Assembly: GCA_017545095.1 (NCBI GenBank)
Contig: JAFYCU010000227.1
Location: 1 to 32,127, forward strand
Origin: Muribaculaceae bacterium
GTDB taxonomy: Bacteria; Bacteroidota; Bacteroidia; Bacteroidales; Muribaculaceae
Length of the DNA: 32,127 nucleotides
Direction of reading: 5' to 3'
The stretch's first letter is position 1, and every line of letters begins with the position of its first letter. The notes beneath the pieces are model-generated. The model saw only the letters and a program-made list of their open reading frames with translations. It was not told where the DNA came from and searched no databases. Below are positions 22,465 to 30,312 of this stretch, piece by piece. The translations under genes were made by a program, and so were the position numbers.

Positions 22465-23769
22465 ATGAAAAAGATTTTCAAAAAACTGCTTTGGGCGACG
22501 CTGGCCATTTTGACGGTGTGTGCCGCCATGATGTTGCTCTGCAACCAGATTATCGAGAACAACGCCAAAGACAAGGTATACTCGGAACTCGACAGTATCC
22601 GCCCTGCGCCGTGCGGCTTGCTGCTGGGCACCACGCCTCAGACACGTATTGGGCGACGGCGCAACTTTTTCTTCAAAAACCGCATCGATGCCACCGAACG
22701 CCTCTACAAGTCGGGAAAAATCAAAACCATCCTCATCAGTGGCGACGAGAACAGCTTGGACGGCGTGAATGAAGTGGAGTGTATGCGCGACTCGCTGGTG
22801 GCTCGCGGGGTGCCGGTCGATGACATCCTGCTCGACGGCAAGGGACTGCGCACCCTCGATGCCGTAGTGCGGGCCGTGACAGTTTATGACCAGCACAGTT
22901 TTGTGGTCATCTCCCAACGCTTCCACAACGAGCGCGCGATTTACCTGGCCGAGCATCTTGGCCTCGATGTGCACAATCTGAGCGGTTACAATGCCGCCGA
23001 TCCCACCAGCAAAACATCGCTGCTAATCTATTTCCGCGAGTATTTCGCCCGCGTGAAAGTTTTTATCGACCTGCTCACGGGGCGCAAAGCCCAAACCTAC
23101 GAAAACGACCAAACCACACTGCAACAGATGAGAAACCGAAACAAATACATCGAACGCATCGACACCATGGGGCTGATTGTGCTTTACCCCCAGTTCAAAA
23201 CCGTTGATCTGGTGTGCGGCACGATGCCGCCGAAAGACGACAACCAGGTGATTTTGGTTGCCGAGGCGGCCTACACAGGCGACTATTTGGACGAGTTCAA
23301 GCACACGAATATCGCGGGCAACCACGTGTCGGGCGGCACGCTGCACAAGGGCTACACCTGCCGCCGCAACACCGGTGCTTTTGTCTATTATAACGGCGCA
23401 TGGAAATTCTGCCAAGGGAATTACACCCAAGAGATGCAGGCTGCCGCGCAGCATGGCGGCTGTGCCTTTGGCCAGGAGCTGATGATTCACCAGGGCAAGA
23501 TGCTGAAGACCGGCCGGGCCGACGACAACGAGAACCAGTTCCGCGCCCTGTGCGACTGCGGCGGCCGCCTGTGCATTATCGAGTCGAGTGGGTTTGTGCC
23601 CTTCGGCAGGTTCAAGAAAGCTCTGCTGCAATACGGTGCCACCGAGGCCATCTACCTCGACATGGGCAGAGGCTGGAACCACGCCTGGTACCGCGACAAC
23701 GACAGCATCGTGGAGCTGCATCCCTGGGCGCACAGCTACTGCACCAACTGGATTACCTTCTACCGATAG
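22465..23769 (+). CDS. SanA/DUF218 domain fused to a phosphodiester glycosidase (NAGPA)-like domain
   Basis: One frame of 434 residues. A membrane anchor (about 9-27) precedes a SanA/YdcF-like DUF218 domain (about 48-205): Gly-Leu-Leu-Leu-Gly-Thr, Arg-Ile-Asp-Ala-Thr-Glu-Arg-Leu-Tyr, Ile-Leu-Ile-Ser-Gly-Asp-Glu, Leu-Arg-Thr-Leu-Asp-Ala-Val and Ser-Gln-Arg-Phe-His-Asn-Glu-Arg. SanA proteins affect the envelope barrier to large antibiotics. Residues about 230-434 look like the phosphodiester-glycosidase (NAGPA-type) family of Bacteroidales: Gly-Gly-Thr-Leu-His-Lys-Gly, Gln-Tyr-Gly-Ala-Thr-Glu-Ala-Ile-Tyr-Leu-Asp-Met-Gly and Trp-Asn-His-Ala-Trp-Tyr-Arg. The second assignment is less certain. The stop is 6 bases before the metallophosphoesterase gene, so the two form an operon, possibly for envelope glycan or phosphate-ester turnover. 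Confidence 0.72.
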   Translation: MKKIFKKLLWATLAILTVCAAMMLLCNQIIENNAKDKVYSELDSIRPAPCGLLLGTTPQTRIGRRRNFFFKNRIDATERLYKSGKIKTILISGDENSLDGVNEVECMRDSLVARGVPVDDILLDGKGLRTLDAVVRAVTVYDQHSFVVISQRFHNERAIYLAEHLGLDVHNLSGYNAADPTSKTSLLIYFREYFARVKVFIDLLTGRKAQTYENDQTTLQQMRNRNKYIERIDTMGLIVLYPQFKTVDLVCGTMPPKDDNQVILVAEAAYTGDYLDEFKHTNIAGNHVSGGTLHKGYTCRRNTGAFVYYNGAWKFCQGNYTQEMQAAAQHGGCAFGQELMIHQGKMLKTGRADDNENQFRALCDCGGRLCIIESSGFVPFGRFKKALLQYGATEAIYLDMGRGWNHAWYRDNDSIVELHPWAHSYCTNWITFYR

Positions 23770-23775
23770 ATTTCT

Positions 23776-24861
23776 ATGAAGTTCGGATTCCTGCTTGTGA
23801 TGCTTCTGCCCATCATTGGGCAAGTGTATGTGTCGTGGCGCGTATGGCAGCTGCTACCGCTGTCGTTGCCGCTGAAGGTTTTGGTGGTTGCGCTGATGGC
23901 CGTGGCCTTTGTGTGCCTGGTGGTGAACTTCATGCTTCCTGCCGAGCGTGTGCCCTTGTGGCTCATGCGGGCGGTTTACGAAACGGGCACTTCGTGGCCC
24001 ATGATTCTACTCTACCTGTTCATGCTCGTCGGCGTGCTCGACCTGGGGCGGCTGTGCCACGTGGTGCCCGACAGCTTCCTGCGCGGCAGCTGGGCTGGGA
24101 CGCTCAGCGTGCTGGGGGTTATGCTCGCCGTGTTCATAGGCGGTAACATCCACTACCATCACAAGCACCGCCAAGCCCTCACGCTCCATAGCCACGGCCT
24201 CGTGAAGCAGCCCATCAAGGTGGTGATGCTCAGCGACCTGCACCTGGGATTCCACAATCCGCGCAGCGAGTTCGCCCGATGGGTCGACATCGTGAATGCC
24301 GAGCATCCCGACCTGGTGCTCATTGCCGGCGACATCATCGACGGCAATGTGTATCTGTTGCTCAAGGAAAACGTGGCGCAGGAGTGGCAGCGCATCCAGG
24401 CACCAGTCTATGCCTGCATGGGCAACCATGAGTATTTCACCGGCCAGCGCGATGCGATGCAGTTTATCGAGCAGGCGGGCATCCACCTGCTTCGCGACAC
24501 GGTGGTGGTTGTGGGCGATTTGTGCCTCATTGGCCGCGACGATCGCCTGAACCGCCATCGCCGCCCCCTATCCCAGCTCATGCAGGCAGTGCCTCAGGGG
24601 AAATATACCATCTCACTCGATCACCAGCCCAACCACTTGGAGGAGGCCGAGCAATGCGGCATTGATTTCCAGCTCAGCGGGCACACCCACCATGGGCAGA
24701 TTTGGCCCATCAGTTGGATTACCGATGCCATGTTTGAGTGTTCGCACGGCGAGCACCGTCGCGGCAACACGCGCTACTACGTCAGTTCGGGCTTGGGCAT
24801 TTGGGGCGGCAAGTTCCGCATTGGCACACGCTCGGAATATGTGGTGGCCACCATTCAGTAG
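23776..24861 (+). CDS. Membrane-anchored metallophosphoesterase (YkuE/YaeI-like)
   Basis: The protein has 361 residues. About four hydrophobic segments in the first 125 residues anchor it; the calcineurin-like domain follows. Metal ligands are visible: Asp154 and His156 (Leu-Ser-Asp-Leu-His-Leu-Gly), Asp186 (Ala-Gly-Asp-Ile-Ile-Asp-Gly), Asn217-His218 (Gly-Asn-His-Glu), and His303/His305 (Ser-Gly-His-Thr-His-His-Gly-Gln). All motifs of the superfamily are intact. Relatives of this layout hydrolyse phosphodiesters or lipid pyrophosphates such as UDP-diacylglucosamine; the substrate here is open. It follows the SanA/NAGPA-like fusion by 6 bases. Confidence 0.88.
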   Translation: MKFGFLLVMLLPIIGQVYVSWRVWQLLPLSLPLKVLVVALMAVAFVCLVVNFMLPAERVPLWLMRAVYETGTSWPMILLYLFMLVGVLDLGRLCHVVPDSFLRGSWAGTLSVLGVMLAVFIGGNIHYHHKHRQALTLHSHGLVKQPIKVVMLSDLHLGFHNPRSEFARWVDIVNAEHPDLVLIAGDIIDGNVYLLLKENVAQEWQRIQAPVYACMGNHEYFTGQRDAMQFIEQAGIHLLRDTVVVVGDLCLIGRDDRLNRHRRPLSQLMQAVPQGKYTISLDHQPNHLEEAEQCGIDFQLSGHTHHGQIWPISWITDAMFECSHGEHRRGNTRYYVSSGLGIWGGKFRIGTRSEYVVATIQ

Positions 24862-24873
24862 CTGCCCCCATGG

Positions 24874-25002
24874 TCACGGCAACCAATATTTGGCGCCGTC
24901 CTTGAGCAGGATGCGGTTGCGCAGCAAGTAAATCATGGCTTGGTCAATCACCGCATTCAGATTCGTTAACCGATGACTGAGCCTATCCCCACGCCACCCA
25001 CA
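24874..25002 (-). pseudogene. Possible 3' relic of a minus-strand gene
   Basis: On the minus strand 43 codons are open between an in-frame TGA (25003-25005) and the TGA at 24874-24876. The reading looks protein-like (Leu-Thr-Asn-Leu-Asn-Ala-Val-Ile-Asp-Gln-Ala-Met-Ile-Tyr-Leu-Leu-Arg-Asn-Arg) and ends in Tyr-Trp-Leu-Pro, but no start codon fits and no family was recognised. It could be the decayed end of a lost gene or chance. It occupies the first part of the gene-free stretch 24862-25311. Confidence 0.3.
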
Positions 25003-25104
25003 TCAGTGCAGTGCTATATGGGGTGGCCGCTGCCGTCGCGGGGCTTACGTTGATAGATGTAAGAGCTGTTTTTGCGCGTTTTGTTCATTTTTCCGGCCAT
25101 TTTT

Positions 25105-25134
25105 CTTTCATTTCGGAATTTTTTACTATCTTTG
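25105..25134 (+). promoter_or_regulatory. Promoter of the LRR surface-protein gene
   Basis: TATCTTTG (25127-25134) is a full match to the Bacteroidetes -7 box. The -33 region (CTTTCATTTCGG, from 25105) is only roughly TTTG-like. Transcription would start near 25140, so about 170 bases of leader, including the heptamer arrays, precede the start codon at 25312. Confidence 0.55.
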
Positions 25135-25143
25135 TGCGATTTC

Positions 25144-25244
25144 AAGATGCAAGCAAGATGCAAGATGCGAGATGCAAGATGCGAGAGCCGCATTGCGGAA
25201 AAAGACGCGAGATGCAAGATGCAAGATGCAAGAGCCGCATTGCG
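25144..25244 (+). repeat. AAGATGC/GAGATGC heptamer arrays in the LRR gene leader
   Basis: Array one has AAGATGC at 25144, then AAGC, then AAGATGC, AAGATGC, GAGATGC, AAGATGC (25155-25182). GAGAGCCGCATTGCGG follows. Array two has GAGATGC, AAGATGC, AAGATGC (25209-25229), followed by AAGAGCCGCATTGCG. The same heptamer plus end block occurs at 2766-2803, and heptamers recur just after the LRR gene at 29766-29793. The array lies between promoter and start codon, so it would be transcribed. Confidence 0.85.
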
Positions 25245-25265
25245 CCACTCGTAACTAAAACGCTT

Positions 25266-25297
25266 GTCTACTTATTTACTCGTCTACTTGTTTACTA
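25266..25297 (+). repeat. 16-base tandem duplication just upstream of the LRR gene
   Basis: GTCTACTTATTTACTC (25266-25281) is followed directly by GTCTACTTGTTTACTA (25282-25297), two mismatches. It ends 14 bases before the ATG at 25312. Confidence 0.8.
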
Positions 25298-25311
25298 AAC
25301 CCCTCATCACT

Positions 25312-28300
25312 ATGAAACGATATCTACTCCTACTCATCGCTTTGGTCGCTGGTTTGGCGGCTTGGGCGCAGACGTTCAGCGTTGACAACGACGCGAACAC
25401 GTTCTTCATCAGGCGCAGCGGTCCGAACCTGCCGGCGCAGACCGTGCGCTACCGCACGGTGAGCCTTTCGGCCTTTGCGGGAATGAACTTCACCGAAGCC
25501 AGCGGCATGGTCAACTTCGCCGCCGGCGACACCGTGAAGACCATCACGGTCCAGGAGGCCACCAGCCCGCCCGATATCTACCACTTCCAGACGGGCACCT
25601 CGCGCAGCTACCGCTTCGAGGTGCTCGACTACTGCGGCTTCGTGCTCGACGGCGTTGACCGCAGCATCACCTATGGCACCACCTACCAGCACACCAGCAG
25701 TTATGTGAACAAGAGCGTGACCGACCTGGTGTATTTCGACAACAGCGGCAGCGTGCGCAGCGGCACCGGCAACAAGTACCTCGACGTGTCCTACTCCTCG
25801 TCGAGCTGGGTACAGGTCGATGATGGCGGCTATAACCAGGCCGTTCACACGGTCTCGACGGGCAACCTCTTCCATGGCAGCAGTGCATTGAGGTCATATC
25901 TTAATAGCCAAAGCAACAGGGTATACGCCACGGTCTATTTCCAGCAGAAGGAAGAGCAGGACGGCTACCAGTACATCCAGATCCTCGCCGACAACGCCAC
26001 GACCATGGACGGCAACGACCCCAACGGCAAGGTTAACGACCCGTCGACATCGCTCTACAAGGCGTGCTTCATCCTGAGCTACGACCCCAGCGGCAGCGTG
26101 ATGAGCGACACGCACTACCAGTTCTTCCCGCACCGCTACGACCACGTCGACAAGGAGGAGGAGACCAACGCGGGCATCACCCACTACGAGTTTGACTACG
26201 ACAACAGCCACCTCTACCAGCAGAAGTACCAGAATGCGTCGTACAACGCGCCGAACACGGGTTCGCTGAACCTGTCCACGACGGTCAACAACCTGAACAT
26301 CCGCTTCGATGCTGCCGGCTCGGGCGGCGACAACTGGGATTTCAAGAATCTCAAGGTGCGTCTGGCGCTGGTCGACGCGACCGCTCCCTCGCTCTATCCC
26401 AACGACATCAAGGTCAGCTCCGGGACCAACGCTTTGGGTTCTACCTTCTACGTGTCGGTTCCTTTCAGCGAGATCGTCACTGTGAGCGGCACGCCCACGC
26501 TCACCACCAGCTGGGGCACCATCCCGTGTGTGGGCGGCAGCGGCAGCAACGTGCTCACCTTCGGCGGCGAGGTGGATGCCCTTGAAGGCTCCACGCTCAC
26601 CGTCACCAGCGTGAACGGCACCGTCACCGACCTGGCCGGCAACGCCGTTACCAACAAGACATTCACCGCCCATTTCGGCAACACGGTCCTTCCCGTTTAC
26701 ACCATCACACTGCCCAGCTCCACGCCGCATGGCACGGTGACCAGCGACAAGGCAATGGCCCTTATCGGCGAGACCGTCACGCTCACCGTCACGCCCGATG
26801 CCGGGTTTGCCCTGAGCTCCCTTACCGTGACGGCTGGCGGCAATCCTGTGGAGACCACCGCCGGCGCCAACAACACCTATACCTTCGTGGCACTTGACAA
26901 TGTCACTGTCGCCGCCGTGTTCGAGTTTTCCATCGATGCCACCAACTTCCCCGACGCGCACTTCCGCAACTACCTGCTGGCACAAGACTATGGCAGCGAC
27001 GGCGTGCTCACCGATGCGGAAATCGCCGGCATCACCGCAATCGATGTCCTCGATAAAAATATTGCCGACCTGACGGGCATCGAGTATTTCACCGCAATTA
27101 CATACCTTGACTGCTCCAGCAACCAGTTGACGGCGCTCGACGTGAGCCACAACACCGCATTGAGAACGCTTGAGTGCAATGGCAACCAGCTGACCACACT
27201 TGACGTGAGCCACAACACTGCCTTGGTAGAGTTTGACTGTAACGGCAATCAACTTGCCACACTCGACATAAGCCAGAACCTCGCCTTGACGCAGCTCAGC
27301 TGCTCCAACAACCATTTGGACGCGCTTGACTTGAGCGGCAACACCGCATTGAACACGCTTGAGTGCCACAACAACCAACTCACCGCGCTCGACGTGAGCC
27401 ATAACACCGCCTTGAGATGGCTTATCTGCTATGACAACCAAATCAACGGCGAGAACATGGCGGCGTTGGTAGCCAGTCTGCCCACCGTGGAGGGAGGACA
27501 AAATGGCGAATTCAATGTCGTCGATCTGGATTCCGACACCGAGCAGAACTTGATCACCACCACGCAGGTGACCACGGCGAGAGGCAAGAACTGGACAGTG
27601 CATTGCCGCCATAATGCCCATTCTGAGGAATACGACGGCAGCCCCGAAGGCTTGCCTATCATTGCCACCTACTTCCCCGATGCATACTTCCGCAACTGGC
27701 TGCTGGCGCAGTCCTACGGCAGAGACCGTGTGCTCACCGATCAGGAGATTGCAGGCATCACTTCTATCAATGTTCAGAGCAAGAATATTGCCGACCTGAC
27801 GGGCATCGAGCATTTCACCGCCTTGGAAACGCTTAACTGCTACGAAAACCAACTGACGGCGCTTGACGTGAGCCACAACACCGCTTTGACGAAGCTTAAC
27901 TGTCGCAGCAACCAGCTGACGGCGCTTGACGTGAGCCAAAACACCGCCTTGACGTATCTTTTTTGCTACAACAACCAGTTGACGACTCTTGACGTGAGCC
28001 ACAACACCGCCTTGCGATATCTTAGCTGTTTCAACAACCAAATCAACGGCGAGAACATGGCGGCGTTGGTTGCCAGCTTGCCCACCGTGTCGAGTGGAAA
28101 CGGTACTTTCTATGTCATTGACCTGGATTCCGACACCGAGCAGAACGTGATCACCACCAGCCAGGTGGCCACGGCAAGAGGCAAGAACTGGAAGGTGCTT
28201 GGCCGCACAAATGGTAATTGGGAGAATTACGACTGCAGCGCCGATGATATGCCCATCGACGAAGCCCACTTCCCCGACGCGCACTTCCGCAACTACCTGC

Positions 28301-29763
28301 TGGCACAAGACTATGGCAGCGACGGCGTGCTCACCGATGCGGAAATCGCCGGCATCACCGCAATCAATGTCCTCGATAAAAATATTGCCGACCTGACGGG
28401 CATCGAGTATTTCACCGCAATGACATACCTTGACTGCTCCAGCAACCAGTTGACGGCGCTCGACGTGAGCCACAACACCGCATTGACATATCTTGCCTGC
28501 GGCAGCAACCCGCTGGACTCGCTCGACGTGAGCCACAACACCGCCTTGACATCGCTTCAGTGCTTCAACAGCCAGCTGACCGCGCTTGACCTGAGCCACA
28601 ACTCCGCCTTGTCATTGATTGTCTGCAGCGACAACCAAATCAACGCCGTGAACATGGAGGCTTTGGTAGCCAGCTTGCCCACTGTGTCGGGTGGTGGAGC
28701 ATTCTATGTCATCAACCTGGATTCCGAAACCGAGCAGAACGTGATCACCGCCACGCAAGTGGCCACGGCGAGAGGCAAGAACTGGACGGTGTATGGCTTC
28801 ACAAATGGCAGACCTGTGGAATACGGCGGCAGCACCGATGGTTTGCCCATCGATTCCATCAACTTCCCCGATGAGAACTTCCGCAGCTGGCTGCTGGAAC
28901 AAGACTACGGCAGCGACGGCCTGCTCACCGATGCGGAGATTGCCGGCATCAAAGACATGTATGTCACATATCAGAGTATTGCCGACTTGACGGGCATCGA
29001 GCATTTCACCGCCTTGACGCTGCTTTATTGCAACGGCAACCAGCTCACCTCGCTCGACGTGAGCCACAACACCGCTTTGAGAAGGCTTTACTGCAACAAT
29101 AACCAGCTGACGGCGCTTGACGTGAGCCAAAACACCGCCTTGACAATACTTGTGCTCAACAACAACCGTCTGACGGCGCTTGACGTGAGCCAAAACACCG
29201 CCCTGACAAGGCTTCACAGCTATAACAACCAGTTGACTGCACTTGACGTGAGCCACAACACCGCCCTGACAAATCTTGATTGCTCACAGAACAGTCTGAC
29301 ATCACTTGACTTGAGCCAGAACGCCGCGTTGACATACATTGAGTGCTATAACAACCAAATCAACGGCAAGAACATGGCGGCGTTGGTAGCTAGTCTGCCC
29401 ACTGTGTATGTTGAGAATAATTCGGGTCGAAACGGACAATTCCGTGTCATCGACCTGGCTTCCGAGCTCGAGCAGAACGTCATCACCACCACGCAGGTGG
29501 CGACGGCGCGAGGCAAGAACTGGGATGTGGAAAGCTGCACAAATGACGCTTGGTGGGAAAACTACGACGGCAGTGAGCCAGGCATCCCCGGCGACCTGAA
29601 CGGCGACGGCATGGTGGACGTGGGTGATGTGAACATCATGATCAACGTGGTGCTGGAGCAAATCACCGCCGCCGATGTGGCAGGGAACCCCGACCTGGAT
29701 GGCAGCGGCAACGTGGACGTGGCCGACGTGAACATCCTCATCAACATGGTCCTGTCGAACTAA
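25312..29763 (+). CDS. Large secreted EF-hand/leucine-rich-repeat protein with dockerin end
   Basis: The ATG at 25312 gives a clear signal peptide (Lys-Arg-Tyr, Leu/Ile/Ala core, cleavage after Ala-Trp-Ala near 19); an in-frame TTG at 25264 lies in repeat DNA. The product has 1483 residues. Residues about 20-350 are a beta-rich Ser/Asn/Tyr region of unknown family. About 355-460 looks Ig-like, and about 461-541 like a divergent InlB B-repeat. Four modules start near 544, 784, 984 and 1183. Each has Asn-Phe-Pro-Asp, an EF-hand-like loop (Asp-Tyr-Gly-Ser-Asp-Gly...Glu), Ile-Ala-Asp-Leu-Thr-Gly-Ile-Glu, a run of 21-residue LRRs (Leu-Asp-Val-Ser-His-Asn-Thr-Ala-Leu), and a closing Ala-Arg-Gly-Lys-Asn-Trp segment. 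Module 2 has lost two EF-hand positions (Ser-Tyr-Gly-Arg-Asp-Arg). From about 1425 two good dockerin repeats end the protein. No cohesin scaffold is in the window. It probably acts in surface binding. Confidence 0.85.
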   Translation: MKRYLLLLIALVAGLAAWAQTFSVDNDANTFFIRRSGPNLPAQTVRYRTVSLSAFAGMNFTEASGMVNFAAGDTVKTITVQEATSPPDIYHFQTGTSRSYRFEVLDYCGFVLDGVDRSITYGTTYQHTSSYVNKSVTDLVYFDNSGSVRSGTGNKYLDVSYSSSSWVQVDDGGYNQAVHTVSTGNLFHGSSALRSYLNSQSNRVYATVYFQQKEEQDGYQYIQILADNATTMDGNDPNGKVNDPSTSLYKACFILSYDPSGSVMSDTHYQFFPHRYDHVDKEEETNAGITHYEFDYDNSHLYQQKYQNASYNAPNTGSLNLSTTVNNLNIRFDAAGSGGDNWDFKNLKVRLALVDATAPSLYPNDIKVSSGTNALGSTFYVSVPFSEIVTVSGTPTLTTSWGTIPCVGGSGSNVLTFGGEVDALEGSTLTVTSVNGTVTDLAGNAVTNKTFTAHFGNTVLPVYTITLPSSTPHGTVTSDKAMALIGETVTLTVTPDAGFALSSLTVTAGGNPVETTAGANNTYTFVALDNVTVAAVFEFSIDATNFPDAHFRNYLLAQDYGSDGVLTDAEIAGITAIDVLDKNIADLTGIEYFTAITYLDCSSNQLTALDVSHNTALRTLECNGNQLTTLDVSHNTALVEFDCNGNQLATLDISQNLALTQLSCSNNHLDALDLSGNTALNTLECHNNQLTALDVSHNTALRWLICYDNQINGENMAALVASLPTVEGGQNGEFNVVDLDSDTEQNLITTTQVTTARGKNWTVHCRHNAHSEEYDGSPEGLPIIATYFPDAYFRNWLLAQSYGRDRVLTDQEIAGITSINVQSKNIADLTGIEHFTALETLNCYENQLTALDVSHNTALTKLNCRSNQLTALDVSQNTALTYLFCYNNQLTTLDVSHNTALRYLSCFNNQINGENMAALVASLPTVSSGNGTFYVIDLDSDTEQNVITTSQVATARGKNWKVLGRTNGNWENYDCSADDMPIDEAHFPDAHFRNYLLAQDYGSDGVLTDAEIAGITAINVLDKNIADLTGIEYFTAMTYLDCSSNQLTALDVSHNTALTYLACGSNPLDSLDVSHNTALTSLQCFNSQLTALDLSHNSALSLIVCSDNQINAVNMEALVASLPTVSGGGAFYVINLDSETEQNVITATQVATARGKNWTVYGFTNGRPVEYGGSTDGLPIDSINFPDENFRSWLLEQDYGSDGLLTDAEIAGIKDMYVTYQSIADLTGIEHFTALTLLYCNGNQLTSLDVSHNTALRRLYCNNNQLTALDVSQNTALTILVLNNNRLTALDVSQNTALTRLHSYNNQLTALDVSHNTALTNLDCSQNSLTSLDLSQNAALTYIECYNNQINGKNMAALVASLPTVYVENNSGRNGQFRVIDLASELEQNVITTTQVATARGKNWDVESCTNDAWWENYDGSEPGIPGDLNGDGMVDVGDVNIMINVVLEQITAADVAGNPDLDGSGNVDVADVNILINMVLSN
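26945..28486 (+). repeat. 219-bp near-identical duplication inside the LRR gene (modules 1 and 3)
   Basis: Bases 26945-27163 and 28268-28486 differ at only two positions (Asp/Asn in the EF-hand-following segment and Ile/Met before the first LRR), offset 1323 bases (441 codons). Modules 2 and 4 are clearly more different over the same stretch. Identity falls off sharply after 27163 and 28486. A recent in-frame duplication or gene conversion is the simplest explanation. Confidence 0.85.
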
Positions 29764-29765
29764 GC

Positions 29766-29793
29766 GAGATGCGAGATGCAAGATGCAAGACGC
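29766..29793 (+). repeat. AAGATGC-type heptamer array after the LRR gene
   Basis: GAGATGC, GAGATGC, AAGATGC, AAGACGC run without gaps from 29766, two bases after the stop codon. It has the same orientation as the arrays at 25144-25244, so the LRR gene is flanked by direct heptamer repeats. Confidence 0.8.
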
Positions 29794-29890
29794 GCGTTGG
29801 TTAAGGCCAGCGCGCGTCAGTCCCCACTTAAGGAAGCCCGCGAGGAGGCCACACGAGATCATTGCAAAAGGGGAATACGAATCCATAGTG

Positions 29891-29984
29891 GCCTCTTCCA
29901 GAGGCATTTCTGCACGCTGATGGCACACCCCGGGCCACCGCTGCGCGGTGTTCCTGGGTTATTCAGATATTGCCCTCCGGGCAA
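29891..29984. repeat. Cluster of three short hairpins with three-base loops (in gene-free stretch 29764-30312)
   Basis: GCCTCT-TCC-AGAGGC (29891-29905), ACCGC-TGC-GCGGT (29937-29949, with outer CCCGGG/CCTGGG) and TTGCCC-TCC-GGGCAA (29970-29984) are perfect small stems, each with a three-base loop. They may belong to a dispersed structured element of Bacteroidales or terminate the LRR transcript; no T tract follows. Between 29985 and 30150 nothing was recognised. Confidence 0.6.
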
Positions 29985-30155
29985 ATCACTCAACCCACCT
30001 TGTGTTGTATAATCAGTGTTCCACACTTTTGATACACCTTCTCATTGGGGATAACTGCCTCGCACACAGCAAGCCCCGAAGGCATAAGATTTCTTTAACC
30101 CCATATTGCTTGCTATGTGGGGTGGCACCATTGTCCTTGTTATTTTCAATAGAAT

Positions 30156-30238
30156 CTTATGTCCTTATGTCAACTGCAGTCAAGGGCTTATGTTCTTATG
30201 TCTAAAAAACAAAACCATATGCCCTTATGTCTAAAAAA
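30156..30238 (+). repeat. CTTATGT word repeats upstream of hsdM
   Basis: CTTATGT occurs five times (30156, 30164, 30187, 30195, 30224). The 15-mer CTTATGTCTAAAAAA occurs twice (30195-30209 and 30224-30238). It is another intergenic word-repeat class, not seen elsewhere in the window. Confidence 0.8.
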
Positions 30239-30249
30239 TCCCCCCGCAT

Positions 30250-30284
30250 TTTGCGGCTGGATTCAAGAAATTCGACTAACTTTG
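30250..30284 (+). promoter_or_regulatory. Promoter of hsdM
   Basis: TAACTTTG (30277-30284) matches the Bacteroidetes -7 box in full. TTTG at 30250-30253 is 23 bases upstream, two to three more than usual. The start codon follows at 30313. Confidence 0.55.
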
Positions 30285-30312
30285 CAGTTTTGAGTAGAAA
30301 CACTGATTTGCC

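Noticed and set aside
25144..25244. Heptamer array as a CRISPR or origin iteron array
   Set aside because: Units are contiguous without spacers, and no Cas or replication initiator gene is nearby; similar arrays occur in several gaps.
25894..28599. A 901-codon open frame on the minus strand opposite the LRR gene
   Set aside because: It mirrors the repetitive LRR code; its translation is Val/His/Arg-rich without domains, and the plus-strand frame has signal peptide, LRRs and dockerin.
26941..29580. CRISPR-like regular repeats
   Set aside because: The periodicity is 63 bases of coding LRR units in one open frame, without unique spacers.
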